Numbered from the stretch's first letter, positions 25,722-35,622 are shown. The stretch: 64,000 nucleotides of DNA from Bacillota bacterium (GCA_029776155.1 JAKOTU010000089.1:1-64000), one strand, 5' to 3'. A program made the numbers and translations. The notes: generated by a model from the letters alone, not told the origin.

Positions 25722-26798
25722 TCACGTCCAGGCAGCCGTGGACTCTTTGATAATCAACTCCGGCTCTAAACTGGCATGCCGCACCGAAGGGTGATCTTCC
25801 TCAATGTGCCGCAGCAGCTCCTGGGCACCCAAGTGCCCCATCTCTTCCAAGGGCTGGCGCACCGTTGTGAGCCTGGGCGAGATCACCTCCGCCATGTCCG
25901 TGTCGTCAAAGCCCACCACAGATACATCGCCTGGAACCTGCAGTCCCATGGCCCGCAAGCATTGAATCGCTCCAATGGCCATATGATCGTTGGCGCAGAA
26001 GATGGCAGTGGGCGGCTCCTCCAAAGCCATCAGGACTTTGGTTAGCTCGTAACCCGAGGCGATCTGCCAATCGCCGAACTGGATGTACTCACCCTGGGGA
26101 TGTAAGCCCACTTCATGGAGGCCTAGGTTAAACCCAACCCGGCGCTCAATGGCATTCAAGTCGTCAACCGGCCCGCTGACATGGCCAATGCGCCGGTGTC
26201 CCAAGGAGGCTAGGTGATGCACCACCTTGCGCGCTCCACATTGGTTATCAATGCGCACTGAACTGATGTCCAGGGGCAGCCTGGCGTTGAGCACAACAAA
26301 GGGAAAGGAGGCTTCTTCCACTGCGGCGAGAAAACCGTAATCCAGATCATCCTGCACTACGAACAGCATGCCATCTAAAGAACCTTCCTGAATAGTCTTG
26401 GTGATCACGTCCTTTTGTGCGGCTTGTTCGTAGGTAATTACCTCCAGATGCAGCCGGTAGTCCTTCGCGGACAATTGTGCGATGACGCCCCTGATAATGG
26501 GGTTATAAAACATCCAGCTGGAGGGGAGGGTCCACTTGCGTTTATCACCGTGGCCGCCTAAAACATACAGCCCGATGGTATCAGACTTCCCCTTAGACAA
26601 CCTCGTGGCGAAGTAATTGGCTCGGTAGTTCAGTTGCCGGGCCGCCTCCACCACTCGGCGCCTGGTGTTTTCCGCCACCAAGGGGCTGCCGTTCAGGGCT
26701 AAGGAGACCGTCGCTTTGGACAGACCCAAGTGCTGCGCCACATCTTCAATTGTCACTTGCTTCCTCTTTGCTTTCCCTGTCCTGTACCGTCTTTTCAA
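25722..26798 (-). CDS. LacI-family transcriptional regulator of the hydrolase regulon
   Basis: 358 residues with a LacI-type head ([22 protein letters not shown]) and an effector domain ending with V-V-G-F-D-D-T-D and L-T-T-V-R-Q-P. TTG 26798 lies 9 bases after AAGGTG. An operator-like site is 16 bases upstream of its start, another follows its stop and a third overlaps the promoter of the 23779 operon, so it probably represses itself, the M24-fold gene and the transporter-hydrolase operon. Confidence 0.9.
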   Translation of the reverse strand: MKRRYRTGKAKRKQVTIEDVAQHLGLSKATVSLALNGSPLVAENTRRRVVEAARQLNYRANYFATRLSKGKSDTIGLYVLGGHGDKRKWTLPSSWMFYNPIIRGVIAQLSAKDYRLHLEVITYEQAAQKDVITKTIQEGSLDGMLFVVQDDLDYGFLAAVEEASFPFVVLNARLPLDISSVRIDNQCGARKVVHHLASLGHRRIGHVSGPVDDLNAIERRVGFNLGLHEVGLHPQGEYIQFGDWQIASGYELTKVLMALEEPPTAIFCANDHMAIGAIQCLRAMGLQVPGDVSVVGFDDTDMAEVISPRLTTVRQPLEEMGHLGAQELLRHIEEDHPSVRHASLEPELIIKESTAAWT

Positions 26799-26813
26799 GA
26801 GCTTTCACCTTAA

Positions 26814-26828
26814 TTGAAGCGGGTTAAA
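26814..26828. promoter_or_regulatory. LacI-type operator 3 (autoregulatory)
   Basis: TTGAAGCGGGTTAAA matches operator 2 at 13 of 15 bases and lies 16 bases upstream of the LacI start, where a bound protein would block transcription or initiation. Confidence 0.5.
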
Positions 26829-26995
26829 TCCACGCTACATAAATGGGCACGGCAAAGTGCAACGTGTCTCTTATTATTTGACACCGATTCACAATATCCT
26901 TCTCAGGGAGGACCCTTTCTTAATTCTGCCGTCAAGACCATGACTTTCGTAGTGCAGAGAAGTCCCGAAGTCAACACCGGCCAGATGTTGAATCA

Positions 26996-27035
26996 ACAAA
27001 GGGACATCCGTCCTAATAAGAGACTAGGATGTCCC
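26996..27035 (-). terminator. Terminator of the SorC regulator gene
   Basis: GGGACATCC (27001-27009) pairs with GGATGTCCC (27027-27035) and is followed on the minus strand by TTTGTTGATT. Confidence 0.7.
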
Positions 27036-27068
27036 CTTCCGGGTCACCTAACACATACACGCACAAAC

Positions 27069-28046
27069 CTAGCTTCTCCTGGCTTTTCCCATACTTAGCT
27101 GCGTCTGGGACACAGGGTGTTCCAAAACGCGCCGCGCCGTGTCTTCATCGGTAATAAGGACGTTCACGAAACCTCCCAGCACCGCACCGATGATGGATTC
27201 AACTTTGTCCTGGCCGCCGGCTACGCCAATCACCGTGTCAATAGATTTGAGACGGTCACTCCCGATGACAATCATCCGGTCGTGAAAATCAGACTCGATG
27301 ATCCGACCGTAGATATCATAGTGGTACAACAGAACTTCACCGACGGCGCCTTTGGCGCGGAAATCTTCCAGTTCGTAGTGAGATACGTAACCCGTCTCGA
27401 ACAGCGTAGAAGACTCCGTTACGTTACCTATACCTACCATGCACAGCTCGATTCTGTCCATCTTCCTAAAAACGCTCTCCAGAAGGCTTTCCTTCATGAT
27501 CGCTTCTTTGAGGATGGTAGAATCCACTACAGCCGGAGCAGGTAGGTATTCAACATCCGAATGGTAAAGCTCCCCCAGTTTATGGATGATCGTGAAGGGG
27601 TTCACTGCGTACTTGGTTGTCAAACCTCCAACGACAGACACGAAGTTGACTTCGCACCGCCCCTTAGGTTCCAGGAAGTTGACCACCTCGTGCACCATAC
27701 GCCCCCAAGAGACCCCCACCGTCATGCCCGACCGAAGCTTCGAATCAAAAACGCTAGCGGTTTTAACTGCTATTTGGCGAGTGGCAAAGGTCTTGTTGGA
27801 GGGCGTCATGACTACGTACGCTTCTTTCAGGCCAAAGTTGCGTTTCAGATCCTTTCCCAAGTTGATACAGTGGACAAGCGGATCCTCGATCAGCACGCGC
27901 ACTATACCCGTGTCCATGCATTTCTGCAATAGTCGCTGGACCTTGACTCTAGACAGATCTAGCTCCTTGGCGATCTCGCTTTGAGTCTTGTGTTCATAAT
28001 AGTATCTGATTGCCACTTCCACTTCCAAGCGGTTGTCTTCGAACAT
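27069..28046 (-). CDS. SorC/CggR-family sugar-responsive regulator
   Basis: 325 residues. N-terminal helix-turn-helix (Y-Y-E-H-K-T-Q-S-E-I-A-K-E-L-D-L-S-R-V-K-V-Q-R-L-L) is followed by a large sugar-phosphate-binding domain with the family's G-V-S-W-G, V-G-G-L, G-I-G-N-V and V-I-G-V-A-G-G segments. It lies 36 bases after the FGGY kinase gene and probably responds to the kinase product or substrate. Confidence 0.9.
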   Translation of the reverse strand: MFEDNRLEVEVAIRYYYEHKTQSEIAKELDLSRVKVQRLLQKCMDTGIVRVLIEDPLVHCINLGKDLKRNFGLKEAYVVMTPSNKTFATRQIAVKTASVFDSKLRSGMTVGVSWGRMVHEVVNFLEPKGRCEVNFVSVVGGLTTKYAVNPFTIIHKLGELYHSDVEYLPAPAVVDSTILKEAIMKESLLESVFRKMDRIELCMVGIGNVTESSTLFETGYVSHYELEDFRAKGAVGEVLLYHYDIYGRIIESDFHDRMIVIGSDRLKSIDTVIGVAGGQDKVESIIGAVLGGFVNVLITDEDTARRVLEHPVSQTQLSMGKARRS

Positions 28047-28082
28047 AACATACCCCTCACCAATACCTGGGTATAGTCTTTC

Positions 28083-29945
28083 TTAGATATAACCCGTTAC
28101 TTCAGCCAATTCCTGATACAGCCCTTTCAGCGCAGGATACGGTTTCCTGAACACGCCGTACAGGCCATCATACACCGCTGTGTGCTCTGCGATAGGTTCA
28201 TGGTGATCCGTCCAGGAAACCCACTGCTTCACCACATCGTACGAATCAAACAGACCCACTCCAACTCCTGCGTTAATCGCGTTGCCAAACGGCGCCCCTT
28301 TGTTTTCCTGCATATAGGCCCCGGGAATGTTCAGCACATCACATACAATCTGCCGCCAAACGGCACTCTGGGCTCCTCCTTCGCCCATAACAAGCGGATA
28401 TTTGATCTCTATGCCACTGCCTTTCATCAACTCGAAGTTGTGGCGCAGACCGTAGGCCACTGACTCCATCATTGCCCTAATTAAGTGTGAACGAGTGTGG
28501 GCCAGTGACCACCCAAACACCACTCCCCGGGCTAAAGGGTCCCAGATTGGTGTACGTTCACCCATGAAATACGGGAGCACAATTAGACCATCACTGCCCG
28601 GAGGCACTTTGCCGGCAGCCATGCTAAGGACCAGGAACACCGTTTCAACCTGCACAATGTCAGCCATGATCTGGCGCCATAAAGCGCTGACTGCTCCTCC
28701 CTCTACTAGGCCCAGAGAGGGCAGCACTTTAACCCCGTGTTCCCTCACAATTTCAATGTTCTGACGTACACCGAAACCAACGCCCTCCATTAAGCTGCGG
28801 ATAATATGGCCGCGCCCGTGGCTAAGGGACAGTCCGAAGAGAATACCCCGAGCCTCTGCATCCCAAACGGGAGTTCGCTCACCCATAAAATAGGGTAGAG
28901 TGATCAGCCCATCGCAACCCGGAGCGACTTTGGCTGCTTCAAGATTCATGATGTCATAAGCGCTAACACCCAACTCTCTGCCGGCTATGCGCTCCTGTTG
29001 GCCGAAATTATCCCTGAACCAACGAATCAGCGCTCCACCGGCCACCATTGCCGCAGCCGTAAAGTACTTACGCTCAGACTCCACCACGTGGGGGAGAATT
29101 ATCAACCCAGGGGCAAAAAACTCATCATCGTGAGCCACACCCCAACATGCGGCAGTACCCATGGTTAGAGCGTTTTCACCATCATCAATCACTCCCATAG
29201 ACAACCAAGCCGCATTGGCATCTACGGTTCCAGCCACCACAGGTGTGCCTTCGGCTAGACCCGTCACTTGGGCCGCTTCCGCGGTTACTTCCCCCACCAC
29301 CTCATCGCAAGGATAGAGTTCTGGCAGGACGTCATACCTGATACCCAGGCGCTTTACCATGTCTTCGTCCCAGCGGCGCCTGCGAATGTCAAAACAGATG
29401 CCCATCAGGGCGGCGTTGGAATAGTCCGTTACCGCTTTTCCGGTGAGCTTTAGAAGCGGGTAATCCTTAGGGTTCAAGACCTTATAGGCCCGCTCATAGG
29501 CAGCAGGTGCATTATCTCTTTCCCACATAAGTTTGGTGATGCCATAATAAGGGTCCACCGGATTAGCACTTAATTCAAAGATGGCATCCTCCCCGATTTC
29601 CTTCTTGATCCATTCACTTTGAGTTATCGCTCGGCGGTCCATCCAAATGTGGGATGGACGCAGCGGCTTATGATTTTCGTCAACCAAGATGCAGGCAGGG
29701 GACATACCGCTCAAACCTACACCACCGATGTCCTTTGGTGACACTCCCGAACTCTCGATAGCTACCCTGATGGTCTCGGCCGCGGCTTGCCAGTAAACCT
29801 CCGGATCGTGTTCCGCCCAGCCGGGTTGAGGAGTGTGCAGACAATACTCAACAAAATGGTGCCCAAGAACCTGTCCGTGAAGGTCCATGACAACCGCTTT
29901 GGTTCCTCCCGTCCCAATGTCACACCCTACTAGGTACTTTTTCAC
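28083..29945 (-). CDS. FGGY-family carbohydrate kinase with a 107-residue internal duplication
   Basis: 620 residues, about 110 more than a normal FGGY kinase. The N-terminal half is standard (V-G-C-D-I-G-T-G-G-T-K-A near the start, V-D-E-N and W-M-D-R-R-A near 87-106, D-Y-S-N-A-A). In the C-terminal half one block occurs twice: residues about 342-434 and 449-541, each with P-G-x-D-G-L-I-x-L-P-Y-F-M-G-E-R-T-P, then W-D, A-R-G, H-x-I-R-x-x-M-E and E-G-G-A-x-S-A-x-W-R-Q-I. The copies are about half identical, so this is either an old duplication or a join between two related kinase genes. Only the second copy runs on into the normal C-terminus. GTG 29945 follows GAGGGGGT. Activity is uncertain. 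Confidence 0.85.
   Translation of the reverse strand: MKKYLVGCDIGTGGTKAVVMDLHGQVLGHHFVEYCLHTPQPGWAEHDPEVYWQAAAETIRVAIESSGVSPKDIGGVGLSGMSPACILVDENHKPLRPSHIWMDRRAITQSEWIKKEIGEDAIFELSANPVDPYYGITKLMWERDNAPAAYERAYKVLNPKDYPLLKLTGKAVTDYSNAALMGICFDIRRRRWDEDMVKRLGIRYDVLPELYPCDEVVGEVTAEAAQVTGLAEGTPVVAGTVDANAAWLSMGVIDDGENALTMGTAACWGVAHDDEFFAPGLIILPHVVESERKYFTAAAMVAGGALIRWFRDNFGQQERIAGRELGVSAYDIMNLEAAKVAPGCDGLITLPYFMGERTPVWDAEARGILFGLSLSHGRGHIIRSLMEGVGFGVRQNIEIVREHGVKVLPSLGLVEGGAVSALWRQIMADIVQVETVFLVLSMAAGKVPPGSDGLIVLPYFMGERTPIWDPLARGVVFGWSLAHTRSHLIRAMMESVAYGLRHNFELMKGSGIEIKYPLVMGEGGAQSAVWRQIVCDVLNIPGAYMQENKGAPFGNAINAGVGVGLFDSYDVVKQWVSWTDHHEPIAEHTAVYDGLYGVFRKPYPALKGLYQELAEVTGYI
28323..28925 (-). repeat. 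Tandem duplicated coding block inside the FGGY kinase gene
   Basis: Two successive blocks, offset by 107 codons (321 bases), encode the ATP-binding C-terminal lobe motifs twice. The copies share about 50 of 93 aligned residues by my count, so they are diverged relatives and not a recent exact duplication. Confidence 0.85.
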
Positions 29946-30043
29946 TATCGCTACCCCCTCACATTAATGCGATTTTAATACCCCGTTGATCGTAAGATAA
30001 CTTTCTCCGCAAACACTCCGATTCATTCCTAATTTTGTTCTTT

Positions 30044-30060
30044 TGCTCACATGCTTAGCA
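30044..30060. promoter_or_regulatory. Possible operator upstream of the FGGY kinase/SorC operon
   Basis: An imperfect inverted repeat with outer TGCT/AGCA arms (TGCTCACATGCTTAGCA) about 100 bases upstream of the kinase start. It could be a SorC site; no firm -10/-35 pair was recognised in 29946-30140. Confidence 0.25.
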
Positions 30061-30141
30061 TTTGCTCTATCAAAATGTCTTCATTGTGAATTGTGCATAG
30101 TTGTCCTTGCGGTGGGGCCGTGCAACGCAGCACCCAGGGCA

Positions 30142-30175
30142 AAAAAAAATGAGTAGAGCAACTCATCTGCTCTAC
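30142..30175 (-). terminator. Terminator of the chemoreceptor gene
   Basis: GTAGAGCA (30153-30160) pairs with TGCTCTAC (30168-30175); the minus strand then continues with a run of nine T residues. A textbook rho-independent terminator. Confidence 0.9.
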
Positions 30176-30193
30176 CCACTTCATGATTCCATC

Positions 30194-31789
30194 CTATACC
30201 TTAAAATACTGCACCAATCTCTGTAGTTCGGTAACAGCGGAGGCGATCTCGTTCATGGATGCTGCGATCTCTTCTAGGGATGCAGACTGCTCTTCACTGC
30301 TGGCGGCAATCTCTTCCCCTGCAGCAGAGAGGTCGCTGATGGCACCAGCCGCCCGGTTGATGGCCCTAGACAGCTCATCGAAGACCTGCTGCACTTCTTC
30401 AAACATCTGGCCGCTCTTAGTGACCGTATCCTTACCCTCAGATACCTTGCGGGAACTGTGCTCGCTCTTCTCCACCGTATCCCGGACAATGCGCTGCATG
30501 CTGCCAATTAACTCAGCGATCTCACTGGCTGCATCCGCCGATTCTTCAGCGAGCTTGCGCACTTCCTCGGACACCACCGAAAAGCCCCGGCCATGCTCGC
30601 CTGCCCTGGCCGCCTCAATGGCCGCATTCAAGGCCAGGAGGTTGGTCTGTTCGGCAATGTCGGTAATCATGCCCACAATAGCCCGGATCCGATCAGACTG
30701 ATCGTTGAGCTCCAGGATCTCATCCCGCAGCTGGGTTACGGCCAGATCGATCTCGCCCATTACCGCTAAGGTGCGCTCAATCTGCCGGCTGCCCTCAGCA
30801 GTCTTCTCCAAGGTCTCTTTAGCCATCTCGGCAATGTCCTGGGTCTGTTCGTTCAACGTGGTCACGGAACCTGCGAACTCATTGGTTGTGGTGGAAACGG
30901 ACGCCACAGAACTGGAAGTCTCCTCCACAGCCGCGGCCACCTGGGCAGTACTGCTGGCCGTTTGGGCAGACACATCGGCAATTTTCAGCATCATTTCCTG
31001 CAGCTTAGCGATGAAGGAGTTCATACCTTGGGCCAACCTGGCCAGTTCATCCTTCCCCTGCACAGGTAAGCGCTGGGTGAGATCTCCGCCGCCGCGCCCC
31101 AACTCCTCCACCAGTTCCACGGTCCTGCGCAGGGAGCGCACGATGGAATAGACGGTTAGAAAACCTAGGAACACCGCGATCAAAAGCGCCACAGCGATGA
31201 CAGATATGGTGATAACATTGGACGCTACAGCCATCTGCTTAGCCTGTTCTTCCAGCTCCGCGGCCTCCAGGTTCACCAGATCGATGATCTGATTAAGTCC
31301 GTTATGTAACTCTTCCAGGTGGGCCACAGTGGTATCGTTGTAGATAATCCGGGCACTGCCCCACACCGTGTCCACGTAGTCAAAGGCAGCTAGCCTGTTT
31401 ACCACCGTCGCTGCCGAGCTGTGCAGCTTTTCATGGGGCTCCGCCAGGGCCAGGTAAGCAGCCTGGAGCTCCTCTGGTAAGCTGGCAAACTGCTCCGATT
31501 CTAAAAACTCATGATACCACAACCCTAAGGCACACTGGGTAGGATCCAGTTCAATGGTGAACGGCTGTTGGAGGCTGAGGGCATTGGATAGCTCCAGAGC
31601 CCACTCCATGTGATCCATCTTCAAGTCTTCCAGCAAAGAGACGTGGTTCAGGGCCACCTGAGCCTGGTCGTTGGTCTTCACCACCCGGTCCAGCATGAGC
31701 AGGGAGACCACCCCCAAAGCCCCGATGCAGATGATGAGCAGAACAATGACTCCGTACAGCTTCTGGGAAATCCTCAAGTTTTTCAGCAC
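30194..31789 (-). CDS. Methyl-accepting chemotaxis protein with extracytoplasmic CZB-type domain
   Basis: 531 residues from GTG 31789, which follows GGTGGT at 7 bases. First membrane helix about 12-34; second about 190-214; HAMP about 215-267; then the cytoplasmic signalling rod with the conserved hairpin ([19 protein letters not shown]) and no obvious C-terminal receptor-binding pentapeptide. Between the two helices the chemoreceptor zinc-binding pattern is visible: H60-x-x-W63, C86-x-L-G-x-W91, and H119-x-x-x-H123. CZB domains are better known in cytoplasmic receptors that sense hypochlorous acid or zinc; here the domain should face outside. The gene has its own terminator. Confidence 0.9.
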   Translation of the reverse strand: MLKNLRISQKLYGVIVLLIICIGALGVVSLLMLDRVVKTNDQAQVALNHVSLLEDLKMDHMEWALELSNALSLQQPFTIELDPTQCALGLWYHEFLESEQFASLPEELQAAYLALAEPHEKLHSSAATVVNRLAAFDYVDTVWGSARIIYNDTTVAHLEELHNGLNQIIDLVNLEAAELEEQAKQMAVASNVITISVIAVALLIAVFLGFLTVYSIVRSLRRTVELVEELGRGGGDLTQRLPVQGKDELARLAQGMNSFIAKLQEMMLKIADVSAQTASSTAQVAAAVEETSSSVASVSTTTNEFAGSVTTLNEQTQDIAEMAKETLEKTAEGSRQIERTLAVMGEIDLAVTQLRDEILELNDQSDRIRAIVGMITDIAEQTNLLALNAAIEAARAGEHGRGFSVVSEEVRKLAEESADAASEIAELIGSMQRIVRDTVEKSEHSSRKVSEGKDTVTKSGQMFEEVQQVFDELSRAINRAAGAISDLSAAGEEIAASSEEQSASLEEIAASMNEIASAVTELQRLVQYFKV

Positions 31790-31937
31790 AGTAATACCAC
31801 CAATCCTCCGCGTGCTATAGTTGAGTTGGCGAACTCTTATCAATAGGTTAAATACCGCGCCTGTCCCCAATTTCCTGCTTGCTGGAAGCAGGTTTGGGAA
31901 AATAGGACCTCTGCCCTAGGCCAGGGGCAAGTTGGGC

Positions 31938-31977
31938 AAAAAAAGGGGGATGCCCCCAGCTCTGGGAACATCCCCTT
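31938..31977 (-). terminator. Terminator of the ADP-kinase/XylB sugar operon
   Basis: A GGGGATG...CATCCCC stem (about 31946-31976) with inner CAG/CTG pairing is followed on the minus strand by a run of seven T residues. It ends the operon that starts at 40241, just beyond the binding-protein gene. Confidence 0.85.
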
Positions 31978-31988
31978 CCGGTATACGA

Positions 31989-32942
31989 CTACCGGTTCAG
32001 GTACTCGTCTACGTTTTCTTGGGTGACCAGCACGAAGTCGATCATGGTCTCCTTCGGCACTTCCTCACCGTTGAGCACCTTCATGGCCAGCTCAATGGCT
32101 TTCAGAACTTGGCCAGCGCCGTCTTGGTAAACGGTTGCCCGCAGCTCACCGTTCTTCACCATGGTGAGGGGACCAATGTTGCCGTCAACGCCGATGCACA
32201 CGATGTCGCTTCTGCCAGCAGCGTTCATGGCTGCCTGTACTGCGGAGGACATATCGTCGTTGTCGCAGATGATGGCATTGAGGCGATCACCGAACTTGGT
32301 CAGCCAGTCTTCGGCAAAGCGTACGGCCTTCTCTGCCTGCCACTCAGCGGACTGCTCATCGAGCATGACCCAGTTGGGCTGGTTGTCCATGATGTTGTGG
32401 ATACCAATGCCGCGCTCGATCTGGGCGGAGTTGCCGATGATGCCCATCAGGTGAGCATAGCCGCCGCCTTGAGGAATCTGCTCGAGGATGAACTGGGCCA
32501 TCATCTCGCCAGCTTGAACGTCGTCGGAGCCAACGTAGGCGGTAGCCAGTTCGTCGGTGTTGTCGGTCTTGGAGTTCACAACGATTACGGGCAGACCTAC
32601 TTCCTGGGCCCTAACCAGCATGGGGGCGCAGCCAGCTGCTTCAGCGGGCAGCATAATCACGATATCTGCTCCCATGTTGATAGCGTCTTCCAGGAGGTTG
32701 TTCTGTGTAATCGGGTCAGTCAGGCCGTCCAGCAAGAACCAGTTAGCGATTTTGCCTTGGGCTTTCAGGTTGTTGAGTTCACGAGTGGCCGCGCCGTTGA
32801 GGGTGGCGTGGAAAGCGTCAACGGTGTTCTTGGCGATGTAGGCGATTACCCACTCGCCTTCCTTCTTCTGGGCAAAAGCAACGGAACCAAAGACCAAGCT
32901 AAACAGGGCAATCATTACCAATAGCTTGCCGACTTTTCTCAT
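31989..32942 (-). CDS. ABC sugar-type solute-binding protein (RbsB-like)
   Basis: 317 residues. Signal peptide ends near S-V-A-F-A-Q (no lipobox cysteine). The mature fold begins W-V-I-A-Y-I-A-K-N-T-V-D-A-F, with M-L-P-A-E-A, V-I-V-V-N-S-K and C-D-N-D-D-M-S-S-A at the hinge. Unlike the other transporters here, the binding-protein gene is last in its operon, directly before the terminator, with a 154-base gap after the permease gene that may hold an extra promoter. ATG follows GGAGGG. Confidence 0.92.
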   Translation of the reverse strand: MRKVGKLLVMIALFSLVFGSVAFAQKKEGEWVIAYIAKNTVDAFHATLNGAATRELNNLKAQGKIANWFLLDGLTDPITQNNLLEDAINMGADIVIMLPAEAAGCAPMLVRAQEVGLPVIVVNSKTDNTDELATAYVGSDDVQAGEMMAQFILEQIPQGGGYAHLMGIIGNSAQIERGIGIHNIMDNQPNWVMLDEQSAEWQAEKAVRFAEDWLTKFGDRLNAIICDNDDMSSAVQAAMNAAGRSDIVCIGVDGNIGPLTMVKNGELRATVYQDGAGQVLKAIELAMKVLNGEEVPKETMIDFVLVTQENVDEYLNR

Positions 32943-33096
32943 TCTGGAATCCCTCCGAATTGAATAGTACTCAGCTGCAGATAAATGAAATCATGTTCCC
33001 AGAACCAATTCTACCAACCATGGTGACATCCTCCCTGCTACCCCGATAGAGTCCCCCCTCTCTACGTAACTAGTTGGCCAAGCCTGCAAAAGGTAA

Positions 33097-34083
33097 TTAA
33101 TCAAGCCTTCTTTTTCTTACGATAATATCCAGGATAACTGCGCCGCAAATGAGCAGCCCTTTAGTAATGGTCTGCCAGTAGGAGCTGATCCCCAGCAAGT
33201 TCATGCCGTTGTAGATCAGACCGATAATCAGGATACCTGCAATGGTGCCGGGAATACTGGCCACGCCACCGGCGAAGGAAGTGCCGCCGATAACTGCCGC
33301 GGCGATGGCATCGGTCTCATAGCCCACCCCGATATTGGGCTGTGCTGCGTTGATGCGGCTAGTCATAATCACCCCGGCAACACCAGCCATAAAACCCATG
33401 ATCATGAAAGTGGCGGTTCTGGTCCAGAACACGTTCACGCCCGAGGCCTTCGCGGCGTTTATGTTGCCGCCCACCGCAAAGACGTAGCGCCCCAGCTTGG
33501 TATGGTGGAGAATGATGTAAGCTAGGATGGCCAGTACAATCAGGGCAATTACGGGATAGGGAATCAAATCCCACAGCTTGCCAGAACCAATGTTCCTAAA
33601 CTGAATGTTGGCCAAGGATTGGGAGTAACCCCCGGAGAGAATATAAGCAATACCCCTGATCACCAACTGGGTAGCCAGTGTAACCACGAAGGGGAACATG
33701 TTCAGCTTGGAGATCAGTGCCCCGTTTAAGAAGCCAAAGAAAGTAGTAACGATCACGGGCACGATGCAGGCCAGCCAGATGCTGCCTCCGCTGTTGAGAA
33801 TCATCCCGATGATTACACTAGTGAGCGCCAGCATGGAGCCGATGGACAGGTCAATACCGCCTGCCGCAATTACAAAAACCATGCCCAGCGTGAGAATACC
33901 GTTAATGGATACCTGCAAGAGAATACTGATGATGTTTCTGCTGGTGAGAAAGTAAGGCGATACGAAAGACAGGATGGCAAACAGTAACAGTGCAATGATG
34001 CCGATACTGTGCTTCTTCACAAAAGCACTGATTCGGTGGCGACTAAAACTTACCGCCTTCTTCTCCCCTTGTGTTGCCCACAT
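33097..34083 (-). CDS. ABC sugar-type permease (RbsC family)
   Basis: About 328 residues and nine membrane segments, with A-A-G-G-I-D-L-S-I-G-S and V-I-G-G-T-S-F-A-G-G-V-A. Start chosen at ATG 34083, 8 bases after AGGAGG; a TTG two codons upstream is too close to that site. The only permease gene of this system, so the channel is probably a homodimer. Confidence 0.93.
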   Translation of the reverse strand: MWATQGEKKAVSFSRHRISAFVKKHSIGIIALLLFAILSFVSPYFLTSRNIISILLQVSINGILTLGMVFVIAAGGIDLSIGSMLALTSVIIGMILNSGGSIWLACIVPVIVTTFFGFLNGALISKLNMFPFVVTLATQLVIRGIAYILSGGYSQSLANIQFRNIGSGKLWDLIPYPVIALIVLAILAYIILHHTKLGRYVFAVGGNINAAKASGVNVFWTRTATFMIMGFMAGVAGVIMTSRINAAQPNIGVGYETDAIAAAVIGGTSFAGGVASIPGTIAGILIIGLIYNGMNLLGISSYWQTITKGLLICGAVILDIIVRKRRLD

Positions 34084-34095
34084 CCCCAAAACCTC

Positions 34096-35622
34096 CTATT
34101 GTCCGAATTCTTTCGAGATAATTTCTTGCTGGCCAACCGCACCTGAGAGGATCTGTTCGCGGGTGACCTCGCCGTTAATTCTGCCTTCCCTGAAGATCAG
34201 GATCCGATCGCTCATCCCCATCACTTCAGGCAGTTCCGAGGAAACCATGATAATGGCCATACCCTGGGCAGCGAACTTGCACATCAAAGCGTAAATCTCC
34301 GATTTCGCCCCCACGTCCACACCCCGCGTCGGTTCATCCAAGATGAGTACCCTGGGGTTGGTCATGAGCCACTTGGCCAGAACCACTTTCTGTTGGTTGC
34401 CGCCGCTGAGGGACATGGCTTCGTCCTCGAGACTGGAGGCCTTCACAGCTAGGGTCTTGGCTACCTCGGCAGTCTCCACCTTCTCCCGGCGCTTGTTGAT
34501 CAGAAGCTCTGGATGCTTAGCTTCCAAACTAGCCAGGGACATGTTCTCCCGGATAGGCCGGGTTAGGCAGAGCCCGTAGCCTTTGCGGTCCTCGTTCACC
34601 ATGGCAATACCCTTTTGCACAGCCTCCACGGGACTGCGGATTTCGATCTCCTGGCCGTCCAAATAGAGCTTGCCGCTGGTTTTTTCATCTAGGCCGAAGA
34701 TGGCACGCATGGTCTCACTGCGCCCCGAACCTACCAGGCCAGTGATCCCCAAAATCTCACCGGCGCGCACTTCAAAGGTGATGTCATGAAACCCTCTGCC
34801 GGTGAAGCCTTCCACCTTCAGCACCACATCCCCAATCTCGCAATCTACCTTGGGGAATTGGTTGGTCACCTTGCGGCCCACCATCTTGGAGATGAGCTCA
34901 TCTTTGCTCACTTCCGCCACGGGCCTGGTCCCCACATAGTGTCCGTCGCGCAGAATGGATACTGTATCGCAGATCTCAAAGATTTCTTCCATGCGGTGGG
35001 AGATGTACACCACCGATACGCCCTTGCTTGTCAGGTCCCGGATGGTGCGGAAGAGATTCTGGGTCTCTTCTTCATCCAGCGAGGATGTGGGCTCATCCAT
35101 AATAATCAGTTTTGCGTTATAAGAGCTAGCCTTAATTATTTCCACCATCTGCGCCTGGGCCAAAGTCAGCTCGCCCATGGGCGTGCGGGGATCCATCTTG
35201 AAGTTAAAGCGCTCCAGAAGTTCCCGGGCCCTTTGGTTGGTCGCCGCCTTGTTGAGAAAAGGACTGCGTCCGAAAGTATCTTCCCTGTTCAGGAAGATGT
35301 TTTCCGCGATGGTGAGCTGGGGGATGCTGCTCAGTTCTTGGTGAATCATGGAGATCCCAGCGTTTAAGGCATCTGCCGGTCCCCGCACCACATAGGGACG
35401 CCCATCAAAGATGATGCTCCCCGTATCTGGCTTGTGCAGCCCCATGATAATCTTCATCAGCGTGGACTTTCCGGCACCGTTGCCCCCCAACAGGGCATGT
35501 ACTTCGCCTTTTTTAACCCGAAAGTCTACGTTTTCCAGGGCCTGGGTACCGCCAAACGCTTTAGAGATGCCAGTGCAGATCAAAATGTACTCGTTGGCCG
35601 CGGCCCCTTGTTGAGTAGACAT
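34096..35622 (-). CDS. ABC sugar-type ATPase (RbsA/XylG/MglA family)
   Basis: 508 residues from ATG 35622, which follows GGGAGGG. First domain Walker A G-G-N-G-A-G-K-S-T, switch region and L-I-M-D-E-P-T-S-S-L; second domain with G-L-V-G-S-G-R-S-E, L-S-G-G-N-Q-Q-K-V-V and L-I-L-D-E-P-T-R-G. It lies between the kinase and permease genes. Confidence 0.93.
   Translation of the reverse strand: MSTQQGAAANEYILICTGISKAFGGTQALENVDFRVKKGEVHALLGGNGAGKSTLMKIIMGLHKPDTGSIIFDGRPYVVRGPADALNAGISMIHQELSSIPQLTIAENIFLNREDTFGRSPFLNKAATNQRARELLERFNFKMDPRTPMGELTLAQAQMVEIIKASSYNAKLIIMDEPTSSLDEEETQNLFRTIRDLTSKGVSVVYISHRMEEIFEICDTVSILRDGHYVGTRPVAEVSKDELISKMVGRKVTNQFPKVDCEIGDVVLKVEGFTGRGFHDITFEVRAGEILGITGLVGSGRSETMRAIFGLDEKTSGKLYLDGQEIEIRSPVEAVQKGIAMVNEDRKGYGLCLTRPIRENMSLASLEAKHPELLINKRREKVETAEVAKTLAVKASSLEDEAMSLSGGNQQKVVLAKWLMTNPRVLILDEPTRGVDVGAKSEIYALMCKFAAQGMAIIMVSSELPEVMGMSDRILIFREGRINGEVTREQILSGAVGQQEIISKEFGQ

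Noticed and set aside
31932-32924. Plus-strand open frame (330 codons) opposite a binding-protein gene
   Set aside because: Antisense shadow of the RbsB-like gene at 31989-32942; it would also start inside a terminator.
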